Assembly: GCF_030285625.1 (NCBI RefSeq)
Contig: NZ_CP127294.1
Span: 4,870,501 to 4,934,500 of the forward strand
Direction: 5' to 3'
DNA: 64,000 nucleotides
From: Amycolatopsis sp. 2-15
GTDB taxonomy: Bacteria; Actinomycetota; Actinomycetes; Mycobacteriales; Pseudonocardiaceae
Shown piece by piece: positions 1 through 8,400 of this stretch. The notes below the pieces were generated by a model. That model was not told the DNA's origin. It saw only the letters and a list, made by a program, of their open reading frames with translations, and ran no database searches. The position numbers and the translations under genes are program-made. The number at the start of each line of letters is the position of its first letter. The first letter of the stretch is position 1.

Positions 1-831
1 GCCGCCGATCACGTTGAAGCCCGGCGCGTTGAGGTGCGCGATGTAGCGCAGCCCGGGCAGCGCGGCGGCCGCGCGGTGCGGGTCGTTGGCCAGCAGCGGC
101 CGGCCCGAGCGGGTGCGCGAACCGGCGAGGACCCAGTTGTTGCTGCCCTCCGGGAGCACGTCACCCTGCGGGTCCTGTGGCGCGGGCGGCGCGAACACGG
201 GCGCGGTCGTGGCGAGGTCGTACACGCGCAGCACGTCGTCGGGGATCGCGGTGAGGTCGAGCCCTTCGGGAATCTCGACGGGCCGCCACGGTTCGCGGCG
301 CCGGCGCAGCTCTTCGGCGTCCGCGGGCAGGTCACGCAGGGTGCGAGCGCGGGCGACCTCCTCGCGGACGTTGTAGAACAGCCCGTGGCTGCGGATGCGC
401 GCCACGTCTTCGGGTGCCCACAGCGCCGGCTCGTACCCGAGCTCGCGGAACTCGGCCGGCAGCAGCTCGGGGTCCTGGCGGGTGAGCTCGACGAACGCGT
501 TGACGCCTTCGACGAACGCGGTCGTCGCGCGCTTGGTGTCCGAGCCGTACGCGAGCCACTCGCGGTGCATGTCGCCGCCGTAGAGGAACAACCGCGCCGC
601 GCGGTCGCGCTCGGCGTGCTCGGGCCCGAAGACCTCGGCCAGCCGGCCGAGGCCGCGCCGGCGCCAGAAGTCGATCTGCCACAACCGGTCGCGGGCGGCG
701 TTGAAGCCCTGGGCGCGGAACGCGTCGTAGGTGCTGGCCGCGTAGATGTGCGGCACACCCCAGCGGTCGACCACGATCTCCGCGGGCGCCGTCAGCCCAG
801 GCAGCGTGTGGGAAATTCGGTCAGGTGCCAC
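1..831 (-). CDS. Penicillin acylase family (S45 Ntn hydrolase), N-terminal part, cut by window edge
   Basis: The frame is open from GTG 831, the first start after an in-frame TGA at 841-843, to base 1, giving 277 residues with no stop, so the 3' end lies outside the window. An early VDRWGVPHIYA motif is followed by FNAARDRLWQIDFWRRRGLG, both typical of the alpha-chain of penicillin/acyl-homoserine-lactone acylases. At about residue 230 comes GSNNWVLAGSRT, where Ser would be the autocatalytic cleavage site and N-terminal nucleophile of the beta-chain, then ANDPHR. Family members hydrolyse amide bonds of beta-lactam side chains or acyl-homoserine lactones; the substrate cannot be told here. No signal peptide is visible, so a cytoplasmic form is likely. 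A weak GAGAGA precedes the start. Confidence 0.9.
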   Translation of the reverse strand, partial: MAPDRISHTLPGLTAPAEIVVDRWGVPHIYAASTYDAFRAQGFNAARDRLWQIDFWRRRGLGRLAEVFGPEHAERDRAARLFLYGGDMHREWLAYGSDTKRATTAFVEGVNAFVELTRQDPELLPAEFRELGYEPALWAPEDVARIRSHGLFYNVREEVARARTLRDLPADAEELRRRREPWRPVEIPEGLDLTAIPDDVLRVYDLATTAPVFAPPAPQDPQGDVLPEGSNNWVLAGSRTRSGRPLLANDPHRAAAALPGLRYIAHLNAPGFNVIGG

Positions 832-996
832 GGCTGTCTCTCATCAAGGGGTTTACGGCTCTGTCAGGGAAGGTGTGCCAGTGGACTGTCTGCAACGCAT
901 GGTCTCCGACCTTGCTCGGCGGATTCGCCCGGTGTTACGAGCCGCCGGGCGACACCCTCGTGGAGCCTGCTGATGGTGCAAGACGTGGTCGAGGCA

Positions 997-1206
997 TCAC
1001 GCGACCTCGGGGTGCAGCAGGGTGCAGAGGGGCTCGAGACCGGCGATCCGGTAGGCGGCCGGAGTAGTTGCAGGCCACCGCCGGCGGCACCGGCACCGCC
1101 AGCCCGTCGCGGCAGGCCGGCCGCAGCACACGACGTTGCCATGACCACACGCGCCCGCTGTGCGCTGTGCGCGGTGCGTCGGCATCCCCTCACCGGTTTC
1201 GGTCAT
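997..1206 (-). CDS. Small Cys-rich hypothetical protein (69 aa)
   Basis: ATG 1206 is preceded by GGGGA at good distance. The product starts MTETGEGMPTHRAQR and then has Cys/His-rich stretches (ACGHGNVVCCGRPA, GWRCRCRRRW), suggesting a small metal-binding protein; no family is recognised. The first ~90 bases, including the ribosome-binding site, align with the 5' end of the MFS gene at 8401, where the same DNA continues in another frame. It could itself be a remnant; reality as an expressed gene is uncertain. Confidence 0.4.
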   Translation of the reverse strand: MTETGEGMPTHRAQRTAGACGHGNVVCCGRPAATGWRCRCRRRWPATTPAAYRIAGLEPLCTLLHPEVA

Positions 1207-1356
1207 GTGTTTCCCCACTTATCGAATGTGCCTGACCGGGCTCTGCTCTCTAATCGCCCGGATGTATCCGCGCGAGTCACTCGGGCAGTCAGAACAGGTC
1301 ACGTCGCGATCCGACTGCATGAGGCAAGTGTGCAGCTGCCCGGTTGCGTGGCTGTG

Positions 1357-2178
1357 TCAACCCTTGATGAGGTCGATGATGTGGCCGAAGTCGAGATTCG
1401 ATGCCAGCGCCGTCAGGTCTCCCTCCGCTAGCTTCGCCGCAGCCGCCTGTGTTGCTCCGAGGGCGTGTGTGTAGGGATCGACCCCGAGGCTGATCCGGCG
1501 GACACCGATCGTCTGGAGTTCTGCGAGGGTAGCCCTGTCCTGGGGGCTGACGAGGACGTTGACCGGCTTGGGCGAGACTGCCTCGATGACCGCGGTGATG
1601 GAGGCCCGGTCCGGCAAGTTCGGTGCGTAGAGAACGTCCGCTCCCGCCTCCGCGAAGGCGGAGAGCCGGCGGATGGTGTCACCGATGTCGGAAATCCCCC
1701 ACAAGAAGTTGTCCGTACGGCCGGTCAGAACGATCCGTCCGCGCGCAGCTGCGGCTGCAGCCTCGATGCGGCGAACCGCGTCGTCGAATTCGCGAATCGG
1801 CTGGGAGGGGTCGCCGGTGGTGTCTTCGATTCCGATGCCGGCCAGGCCGTGGGCGACAGCGGCATCGACGGTGGCCCGGACGTCCTCGGAAGTCTCGCCG
1901 TAGCCGTCCTCAAAGTCACCGTTGATCGGCAGGCCGCTCACCGACGTGAGGAGCCCGGCATGAGCCAGGTGCTTGTCGCGGCTGACGGCGTGGATACCGT
2001 CGAGTCGACCCAGTGTCGCCGCGAAGGCCGCCGAGGAGGTTGCGACGGAGGCGAATCCGGCTTCCTTGAAGAGCAGGGCCGACGGGGCGTCCCAGGCGTT
2101 GGGCATGATGAACGCCTCGGGGCCGCGATGGAGTTCGAGGAACTGTTCATAGCGGGCGTGTTGCGTCGTGTCAGGCAT
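1357..2178 (-). CDS. Isocitrate lyase/PEP mutase superfamily protein
   Basis: A 273-residue single-domain TIM-barrel protein. It shows FIMPNAWDAPSA near residue 24, the metal/phosphonate-site segment NGDFEDGYG near 85, GIGIEDTTGD, and TGRTDNF, all hallmarks of the phosphoenolpyruvate mutase/oxaloacetate hydrolase/carboxyphosphonoenolpyruvate mutase group. Members cleave or rearrange C-C or C-P bonds of 2-oxo-acids using Mg2+; the real substrate cannot be read from sequence. A clear paralogue lies at 62196-63020. It sits downstream of a SnoaL-like gene (58 bp gap) and an SDR remnant, probably one transcript. Start ATG 2178 has only a weak AAGAAAGA upstream. Confidence 0.88.
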   Translation of the reverse strand: MPDTTQHARYEQFLELHRGPEAFIMPNAWDAPSALLFKEAGFASVATSSAAFAATLGRLDGIHAVSRDKHLAHAGLLTSVSGLPINGDFEDGYGETSEDVRATVDAAVAHGLAGIGIEDTTGDPSQPIREFDDAVRRIEAAAAAARGRIVLTGRTDNFLWGISDIGDTIRRLSAFAEAGADVLYAPNLPDRASITAVIEAVSPKPVNVLVSPQDRATLAELQTIGVRRISLGVDPYTHALGATQAAAAKLAEGDLTALASNLDFGHIIDLIKG

Positions 2179-2236
2179 CGTGATGGTCTTTCTTCTTTCT
2201 GCGGCTTGACGGTCGTTCGATGTCCGGTCTCGGCCG

Positions 2237-2644
2237 TTACTGGCCGTCGGGGTCTTCGCCGGTGGTGTTCTGCTCCAGCTTGGCGACCTGGTAGAAGGCG
2301 ATGGCCCAGCCGGTTCCGGTCCGTTTCAGCAGGATGCTGAGGTAGACGTTGACCGTGGGGCGATCGGTGAAGGAGAAGTCGACGTTCAGGTATCCGAGGA
2401 CGACGTCGTCGGAGAGACGCCTGGTCTCCAGGACCTGGTACTCGGCGGTCAAGCCGGGGGGCTGGGAGTCGTAGTAGGCGGCGACGCCGGGACGTCCGAC
2501 GCTGTAGGGGTGCAGGCCCTGGAAGATGGCGTCGTCGGTGAAGTGGGCGGCCACCTGGTCGGGCTGGTGCTTGTCGACGGCGGCCTTCCAGCCGTCGAGG
2601 ACGCCGCGCAGGATCGTCTCGTTGTTCGCGGTGTTCTGGTTCAC
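2237..2644 (-). CDS. SnoaL-like / SgcJ-type NTF2-fold protein
   Basis: 135 residues starting at GTG 2644 with GGGGAG eight bases upstream. The pattern ILRGVLDGWKAAVDKHQPDQVAAHFTDDAIFQG at the N-terminus and a later VNVYLSILLKRTGTGW is typical of the SgcJ/EcaC/SnoaL-like cone-fold families, which bind small hydrophobic molecules or catalyse isomerisation and hydrolysis in actinomycete metabolism. No catalytic assignment can be made. It lies between the PEP-mutase-like gene and a decayed SDR on the same strand, probably an operon that lost its first gene. Confidence 0.82.
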   Translation of the reverse strand: MNQNTANNETILRGVLDGWKAAVDKHQPDQVAAHFTDDAIFQGLHPYSVGRPGVAAYYDSQPPGLTAEYQVLETRRLSDDVVLGYLNVDFSFTDRPTVNVYLSILLKRTGTGWAIAFYQVAKLEQNTTGEDPDGQ

Positions 2645-2659
2645 GGTGGTGCTCCCCGG

Positions 2660-2966
2660 AAGCAGTGGGTGCGTGCAAGCCGCCCTTGGGCAGCGAGGCG
2701 AGAACGGGACGGGACACGGGAAAGGGGTTGTTGATCTCGGTGACGGTGGTGTAGTCCTCGGCGGTGTGGCCGGTGAATGGCTTGGAGACGTAGACGCCCG
2801 CGTTGTTGACCCAGGTGTAGACGCGGCCGACCCGCTCGACGGCAGCGGCGGCCAAAAACCTCAGCACGAGGGCATCGGTGTCGAGCTGGTTCCGGCGAAG
2901 CCGTTCAGCCAGGTCGGTAACGGGCCGCTGTCCGGGCAGTTCGGCGTCTTCGACGATGCTGTGCAT
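2660..2966 (-). pseudogene. Short-chain dehydrogenase remnant (internal deletion)
   Basis: In the frame beginning at ATG 2966 one reads ALVLRFLAAAAVERVGRV, then WVNNAGVYVSKPFTGHTAED, the NNAG and substrate-loop region of an SDR. It then jumps from TEINNPFPVSRP directly to VLASLPKGGLHA, which belongs around the catalytic Lys helix. About sixty residues between them, with the catalytic Tyr, are missing, as are the Rossmann glycine motif and the C-terminus. The remaining text runs on into the SnoaL gene in a wrong frame. The intact SDR at 53585 carries the related motif [15 protein letters not shown]. Confidence 0.75.
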
Positions 2967-3078
2967 GAGAAACGGTGCCCGGTCGGCGCCGGCAGTCCTC
3001 GATCCGAGTTCCGAGCCGGGTTTCCGCGTGACGGCTGGTCCTCAGACATGATCATGGCCGGGCCGGGCCCGGATTCGC

Positions 3079-3243
3079 TCAGCTTTCATCCAGGGACAGG
3101 CCGCCATCAGCCGGGATCCTGGCGTCGTCCGACTCGACCGACGGCGAGGCCGCTTCAGCGGGCGCGGCTTCGCGGTCGCGAGCGAGCTGGGCGATGAAGT
3201 ATTCCGGGTCGTCAGGGTCGAAATGCCGTTCGGTGCTCTCCAC
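3079..3243 (-). CDS. Small acidic hypothetical protein
   Basis: From GTG 3243 (GGAG about 12 bases upstream; TTG 3261 also possible) a 54-residue acidic protein is read, beginning MESTERHFDPDDPEYFIAQL and ending DGGLSLDES. Codon use is GC3-rich, which favours a real gene, but no family is recognised and neither neighbour tells a function. It may be a leftover in the decayed 2.6-6.2 kb segment. Confidence 0.35.
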   Translation of the reverse strand: MESTERHFDPDDPEYFIAQLARDREAAPAEAASPSVESDDARIPADGGLSLDES

Positions 3244-3261
3244 CGGCTTACCACGCTCCAA

Positions 3262-3611
3262 TCACCAAGGGGCCGTGGCTTCTACCGCCGGCCGCCGTCG
3301 TCACCTCGATTGGTGTCAACCCATGGGGGAATCTTTCGGTGGTTCGGCGAAAACTTGCCCTGGAATTTCCCGCCGGGCACCGGCGAGTCTTCGGCCCCGG
3401 GTCGTGCAGCCCGCCGAGAGGTGCCCCCCGCGCCGGCATCAAGCCACCCCGCCCAGCTGCGCCCTGCCTGCACGGCAGCGCGGGGCGGGCTCATGTGCCT
3501 CCTGCTCTTGCCGCTGGACTCCGCTGCCGCAGCCCGAGCGGAGTCATCCAGCCTCGCCACGAAAGAACTCCCGCTCATTCCCACCGACCCCCGTAGGCGC
3601 GGCGTGGTCCC
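3262..3611. other. Gap with no recognisable gene
   Basis: No frame gives a recognisable protein. GC-rich inverted segments are present (for example around 3470-3490) but without a clear terminator. Downstream it runs into the NDH-2-like fragment, so it is probably rearranged, decayed DNA. Confidence 0.4.
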
Positions 3612-3792
3612 GGTATCGCCGAGCAGGCGATCGGCCTCAAGCACGTGGAGGAAGCAGTCGCGATTCGCGACCGGCTACCGACATCGTTCGACCGGGCGGC
3701 AATGCTACCGCCGGGTCGCGACGGCGGAGGTTGCTCACCGTGACTTTCGTCGGCGGCGGCTTCTCAGGCGTCAAAGGCTTCGCCGAGCTGCT
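3612..3792 (+). pseudogene. Fragment of NDH-2-like FAD oxidoreductase gene
   Basis: This stretch aligns base for base with about 44614-44794 inside the intact gene at 44261. Within the first 60 aligned bases I count 5 differences. It encodes pieces of IGLKHVEEAVAIRDRL and of TFVGGGFSGV-GFAELL, but small indels in the PPG..R region break the frame, and neither end of the gene is present. It is a decayed internal piece of a duplicated gene and cannot give a functional protein. Confidence 0.85.
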
Positions 3793-3991
3793 ACAGGTCG
3801 CATGTGACGTCGGGACTGTGGGGCTATTTGTGGGACTTCGTTGCGGTGAGGCGAAACTAGAGTGGTTCCAGCGCTTTGCAGCGGAGTTCGATGCGGGAGT
3901 GTCGGGTCTCAAGCACCCTGCTGTCCTGCCCGGTGACGACGCTGCAGCGCTGAGCCTTTGCGACATATCGCCAGTTCGGGCGCGGGTCGGC

Positions 3992-5845
3992 TTATGCCTC
4001 GGCTGCAGTCTCGCGATCGTCGCGGGCACACTGCTCAACCCAGGGCCAGGAAAGGCGCAGCGGCCCCTTCGTGGTGGAGATCGCCTCCCACAGCCGGCTC
4101 GTCGATTCATCGCCTGTGCGGCGCGTGGCGTGGCTTGCGCGGGCGATCCGGCCGGCTTCGTCTTCAGTGATGCCGAGGGCGCAGCGCAGCAGAGCGATGT
4201 AGGTGCCGGCGGGGCCGCCGTAGCCATAGTCGTAGCCGTCGCCGTAGCCGAATCCTTCGTTCCCGTTGCGAGGCTGCATCGGGACCGGGGCGGTGCGCAG
4301 CCGGCCCTCGGGTGTGAAGGTGAGGGCAAGAAACACGGTGGAGGAGCCGGATTCGTCGCCGGCGAGGATCGTCTCGTCGGTCCAGGTGTCGACGACGTCG
4401 AGCGCGGTGGGCCACTCGGCACGAAACCAGGTGTCGCCACCGGTGAGCCGGACGGTGACGATGTAGCGGCCGTCGGCATCGCGGTAGGCGTTCAGAACGG
4501 TTTCGTCGAACCCGTCAGCGAGCAGGCGCTGCACCCGGCGCAGGTGGCGAGCCTGGTCGAGTTCGACGGTGGTCAGGTTGACGCGCCAGGCGTCGACGAG
4601 CGGCCCACGCCACGGTGCGCTGTAGATCGCGGTACCGGTCTCGGTCAGCTCGGTGTACCGGCCGGGGTTTCCCTTCTCCGCGAGGCGCAGCTGGCGGCCC
4701 AGGGCATCGATGGCTTCCTCGTAGACTTCGCCGAGCGGGTCCTCGACGTCGAGGTCGCCCTCGAGGGTGCGCAACTCGGTCAGCTCGCCGGCGACGACGT
4801 CGAGATCGGTGACCGGGGTGGCCGCGGTCAGCGCTTGCTCCAGCTCGACCGGCGGGGCGGGCTGGGCAGGGCGGGCTACGAGGTACCAGCCCTCGCCACT
4901 GCTCGGGGTGTTCTCGTGGGCGGTGCGCAAAGTGCGCAGGCGGTCGGCAGCGTCGGCGGTCAACGCGGCGAACGCGGCCGGATGCCGTTCGGCCACGTTG
5001 GCGGTGATCGCGCGCTCGAGGCGGTTCTGCGTGGCGGGCCACTCGGTGACGGTGTCGGGGATGGTGAACGTCGCGGTGCAGGCGAGGCTGCGCTCGGCGT
5101 TCTCGACGGTCCGAGTGCCTTCGATCCACAACGGGATCGGCCGGCCGATCACCTTGGCTACGTCCGCCAGGTCGAGGTGGGCCTGCCACTCGACGGCGCT
5201 GTCCGCGGCGGTGCCCGACGTCCGGTCCATGCTGCGGTGCTGCCGGCGACGGAGCTCGCTTTGCGGCTCGCCGGCCACGGCGGGCCGGGACGTGATCCGA
5301 TAGACGTAGGCCGAGGGGGAGAACCGCGTGTTGAGGGCCAGGTGTTCTTCCACCGGCATGATCACCGCGGCGGTGTACCACCAGAGAGGTTCGATCAGGT
5401 CGGCGGCACCCACGGCCATCCAGCCCTTGTCGTTTGTGTCAGTGTCGCCGAGGGGCTGCAGGTAGATCACGTGGCCGCGGTCGGTGTCCCACACTATTGC
5501 GAACATCGTGCGCCCGGTGATGTTGACGGTGACGACGCGCCGCAACAGCTCGACCGCGGGTTCGGTCGCGGCCGGCGCCGAGAAGAGCCACAGCGAGTCG
5601 TCGGGCACGGCGCGGCCGGTGTGCGCAGACCACGCGTCGATGGTGGGGCCGAACCACAGCGGCTTGCCATCGGCGTCGAACCGATCCGGGCGGGGCAGCC
5701 GCGACCGGTCGGTGTTGTAGAGCCCACGGGCTCGGCCTTCGGAGATTCCGGCTCGGCGGGCGAGCTGAGCCAGGGTGTGCGGATGGTTCCGAGCCGGTGC
5801 TGGAGCAATTCCATCGGAAGCTCCGGTCAATGAACGCGGCATCAT
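3992..5845 (-). CDS. Large unknown protein with N-terminal helix-turn-helix (617 aa)
   Basis: The N-terminus (about residues 22-75) reads TLAQLARRAGISEGRARGLY, then PDRFDADGKPLWFGPTIDAWSAHTGR, like a MerR/excisionase-type winged helix that checks an operator. The remaining 540 residues match no family I know. They contain repeated charged helices, many Trp residues, and a Gly/Tyr-rich stretch GYGDGYDYGYGG near residue 540. No membrane segment or signal peptide is seen. The start ATG overlaps the stop of the transketolase-like ORF as ATGA, implying translational coupling. Codon use is GC-rich and regular, so it looks intact. Proteins of this kind often occur on mobile elements, but no other conjugation gene is nearby. 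Function unknown. Confidence 0.75.
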   Translation of the reverse strand: MMPRSLTGASDGIAPAPARNHPHTLAQLARRAGISEGRARGLYNTDRSRLPRPDRFDADGKPLWFGPTIDAWSAHTGRAVPDDSLWLFSAPAATEPAVELLRRVVTVNITGRTMFAIVWDTDRGHVIYLQPLGDTDTNDKGWMAVGAADLIEPLWWYTAAVIMPVEEHLALNTRFSPSAYVYRITSRPAVAGEPQSELRRRQHRSMDRTSGTAADSAVEWQAHLDLADVAKVIGRPIPLWIEGTRTVENAERSLACTATFTIPDTVTEWPATQNRLERAITANVAERHPAAFAALTADAADRLRTLRTAHENTPSSGEGWYLVARPAQPAPPVELEQALTAATPVTDLDVVAGELTELRTLEGDLDVEDPLGEVYEEAIDALGRQLRLAEKGNPGRYTELTETGTAIYSAPWRGPLVDAWRVNLTTVELDQARHLRRVQRLLADGFDETVLNAYRDADGRYIVTVRLTGGDTWFRAEWPTALDVVDTWTDETILAGDESGSSTVFLALTFTPEGRLRTAPVPMQPRNGNEGFGYGDGYDYGYGGPAGTYIALLRCALGITEDEAGRIARASHATRRTGDESTSRLWEAISTTKGPLRLSWPWVEQCARDDRETAAEA

Positions 5846-6096
5846 CTTCTTGGCCCGTGCTCAGGCCGGCAGGGCGCGTGCTGCGGTGGGATGTGCGGTG
5901 CCGCGATCCCCGCCGTGGCGAGCAGTTCGGGGGCCGTGCCCGTGCCGTCGTTGCACAGGCGCGACGTCGTGAGCACCGCGAGCAGGTCTGCCGCAGTGCT
6001 GGTGCTGGACCGGATCGAGTCGGGCCGCAGCTGCGCGGCCAGCTCGGCAACCTGTTCCAGGTCGACGCCAGTCACGGGTTGCCGGGTCTCGATCAC
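5842..6096 (-). pseudogene. Transketolase N-terminal remnant
   Basis: From GTG 6096 the text VIETRQPVTGVDLEQVAELA, then AQLRPDSIRSSTS, closely follows the intact transketolase at 55014, but the next residues AGSGHPTSSMS, part of the thiamine-diphosphate site, are deleted and the frame continues AADLLAVL. After that homology is lost and the ORF ends at 5842, overlapping the next gene. Similarity continues upstream into the leader (CGGAGAAAGGGAGA versus CGGAGAGGGGAGAG). With 84 residues it cannot be an enzyme; it may survive only as a leader coupled to the HTH gene. Confidence 0.8.
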
Positions 6097-6216
6097 AACT
6101 GTCTCCCTTTCTCCGCGCGGCGACTGCGGACCTGGTGCGATACCAGTCGCCACACCCTTGCTGACACGTGAGATCCTCTTCGTTAGCTGCACGGAAAGCT
6201 CAGATCTTCCTGCCAC

Positions 6217-6671
6217 CGGCGGCTCGCATCCCTGACTCTGACTGCAGATCGCCTCCGTGACCGAGATACGCCGGACTGTGGCGATGGTCTGTCCGGATCA
6301 TTTCGTTTGGTACCTCGATGAGGCCGGCAAGATCGCGGCCGCGCAGAGTCGCGGATGGAGGCCGAGGCGGGCCGGCTCGGCTGCCCGAGTTCTGAGGGTA
6401 AGAAGTCGCTACCCCCAGGCGCTCACTGTCTGAAGCGATCTACTGAGCCATAACTCGATGGGGTTGCAGTCTTGTAGCTCGATCGGGTGGAAGCGAGGTA
6501 TCGGCTGGCGGCCGGCTCCAGCTTTCAGTCGAACGAACGGGAGGGGCGCCTTGTCCAACGGCACGTTTCCGTCCGGCCGGATTCCGAGCATGAACGTGCA
6601 TGGCCGACTGTGTCGCTTCATCGTCCCGTGCGTCTGGTGACGCGTAACGAGTACCGACTCCAAGTAGGAGA
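6217..6671. other. Gap upstream of the hydrolase gene, nothing recognised
   Basis: No frame in these 450 bases has convincing coding character, and no operator or terminator was recognised. Base composition falls toward the downstream gene. It should hold the hydrolase promoter, but I cannot place it. Confidence 0.4.
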
Positions 6672-6674
6672 ATG

Positions 6675-7703
6675 ATGGGCATCAAAATAGGAAAGGTCAA
6701 CAGACCCTTCGCGTTCATTGCGGCTTTGGCGGCCTTACTGCTCGTGATTCCCGCGACTTCGAGCTCCGCCGCACGGAGCGAGAACGACGGGAATTCCGCC
6801 CTGGCGGCGCAGTCACTATCGCCTTACCCGCAATCTCAACCGCCTGCTGGTTTTCAATCCAAGTTCGCGGAAGTAAATGGCTTTAGTATGCACTATGTTC
6901 GGGGCGGCAAGGGCTCGCCTGTGGTGATGATCCACGGGTTCCCCGAGAATTGGTCTGAGTGGCGGCAGCAGATGGTCGCGCTCTCCAAGACCCACACCGT
7001 GATCGCAGTCGACATGCGTGGCGCTGGTGAGTCCGAGGTCACCAAGAGTGGTTATGATACAGCGCAGTTGGCGCGGGACGTGCATCAGCTCCTGACGCAG
7101 CTTAACCTCAACAAGGGTGTCCAGGTCATCGCCCACGATGTTGGTGAGTGGGTCGCCTACGCCTACGGGGCGCAATTTCGGTCGGAAGTGCGGAGCATGG
7201 CCGTGATGGAAGCCACCATCCCGGATGATAGCTGGTACAGTTACCCCGTCCTCAACGCCGACCCGGCCCAGCCGGCGGCGTGGCACTTCGGCTTGTTCCA
7301 GCTGCCCCTCGCGGAAAAGCTCATCGCCGGTAACGAGCGTGACCTCGTCCACGACATGATGCTTGAGTACGTGGCGGGCGATAAGTCGCCGTTCACGGCG
7401 TCGGACTTTGACTACTACGCCCACTTCCTGAAGGAGCCCGGCCGCACGACGGCCTTCATGAGTATGTACCGTGGGATCCGCACAGATGTTCAGCAGAACA
7501 AGGAATTCCTGGCTCAGGGCAAGTTGAAGATGCCCATCCTCGCGATCGGTGGTGAGCGTTCCTTCGGTTCACTCGTCCCCGATCAGTGGCGTGAGTACGC
7601 CGTGAACGTCGAGGGACGAGTCCTGAAGGGTTCGGGCCACTTCGTGACGCAGGAGAGGCCGGAGGAAGTGACGGCTATGCTGCAGTCCTTCCTGCAGAAG
7701 TAG
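6675..7703 (+). CDS. Exported alpha/beta hydrolase, epoxide-hydrolase-like
   Basis: 342 residues from ATG 6675; the tandem ATG at 6672 is too close to the AGGAG at 6666-6670. Residues 1-33 look like a Sec signal peptide: a KVNR-type basic start, a long Ala/Leu core, then SSSAA. The hydrolase core shows the oxyanion motif HGFPENW (87-93), DMRGAGES, and a nucleophile elbow AHDVGEW with Asp near 155 instead of Ser. This is diagnostic of epoxide hydrolases and haloalkane dehalogenase relatives. A late GSGHFV supplies the catalytic His. It probably hydrolyses epoxides outside the membrane. Base composition is visibly less GC-rich than its neighbours, suggesting recent acquisition. Confidence 0.88.
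   Translation: MGIKIGKVNRPFAFIAALAALLLVIPATSSSAARSENDGNSALAAQSLSPYPQSQPPAGFQSKFAEVNGFSMHYVRGGKGSPVVMIHGFPENWSEWRQQMVALSKTHTVIAVDMRGAGESEVTKSGYDTAQLARDVHQLLTQLNLNKGVQVIAHDVGEWVAYAYGAQFRSEVRSMAVMEATIPDDSWYSYPVLNADPAQPAAWHFGLFQLPLAEKLIAGNERDLVHDMMLEYVAGDKSPFTASDFDYYAHFLKEPGRTTAFMSMYRGIRTDVQQNKEFLAQGKLKMPILAIGGERSFGSLVPDQWREYAVNVEGRVLKGSGHFVTQERPEEVTAMLQSFLQK

Positions 7704-8400
<697 letters not shown>

Noticed and set aside
3194-5833. 879-residue plus-strand ORF
   Set aside because: It is the mirror of the minus-strand 617-aa gene, rich in Gly/Ala/Arg without domain motifs; the minus strand has the HTH and normal codon pattern.
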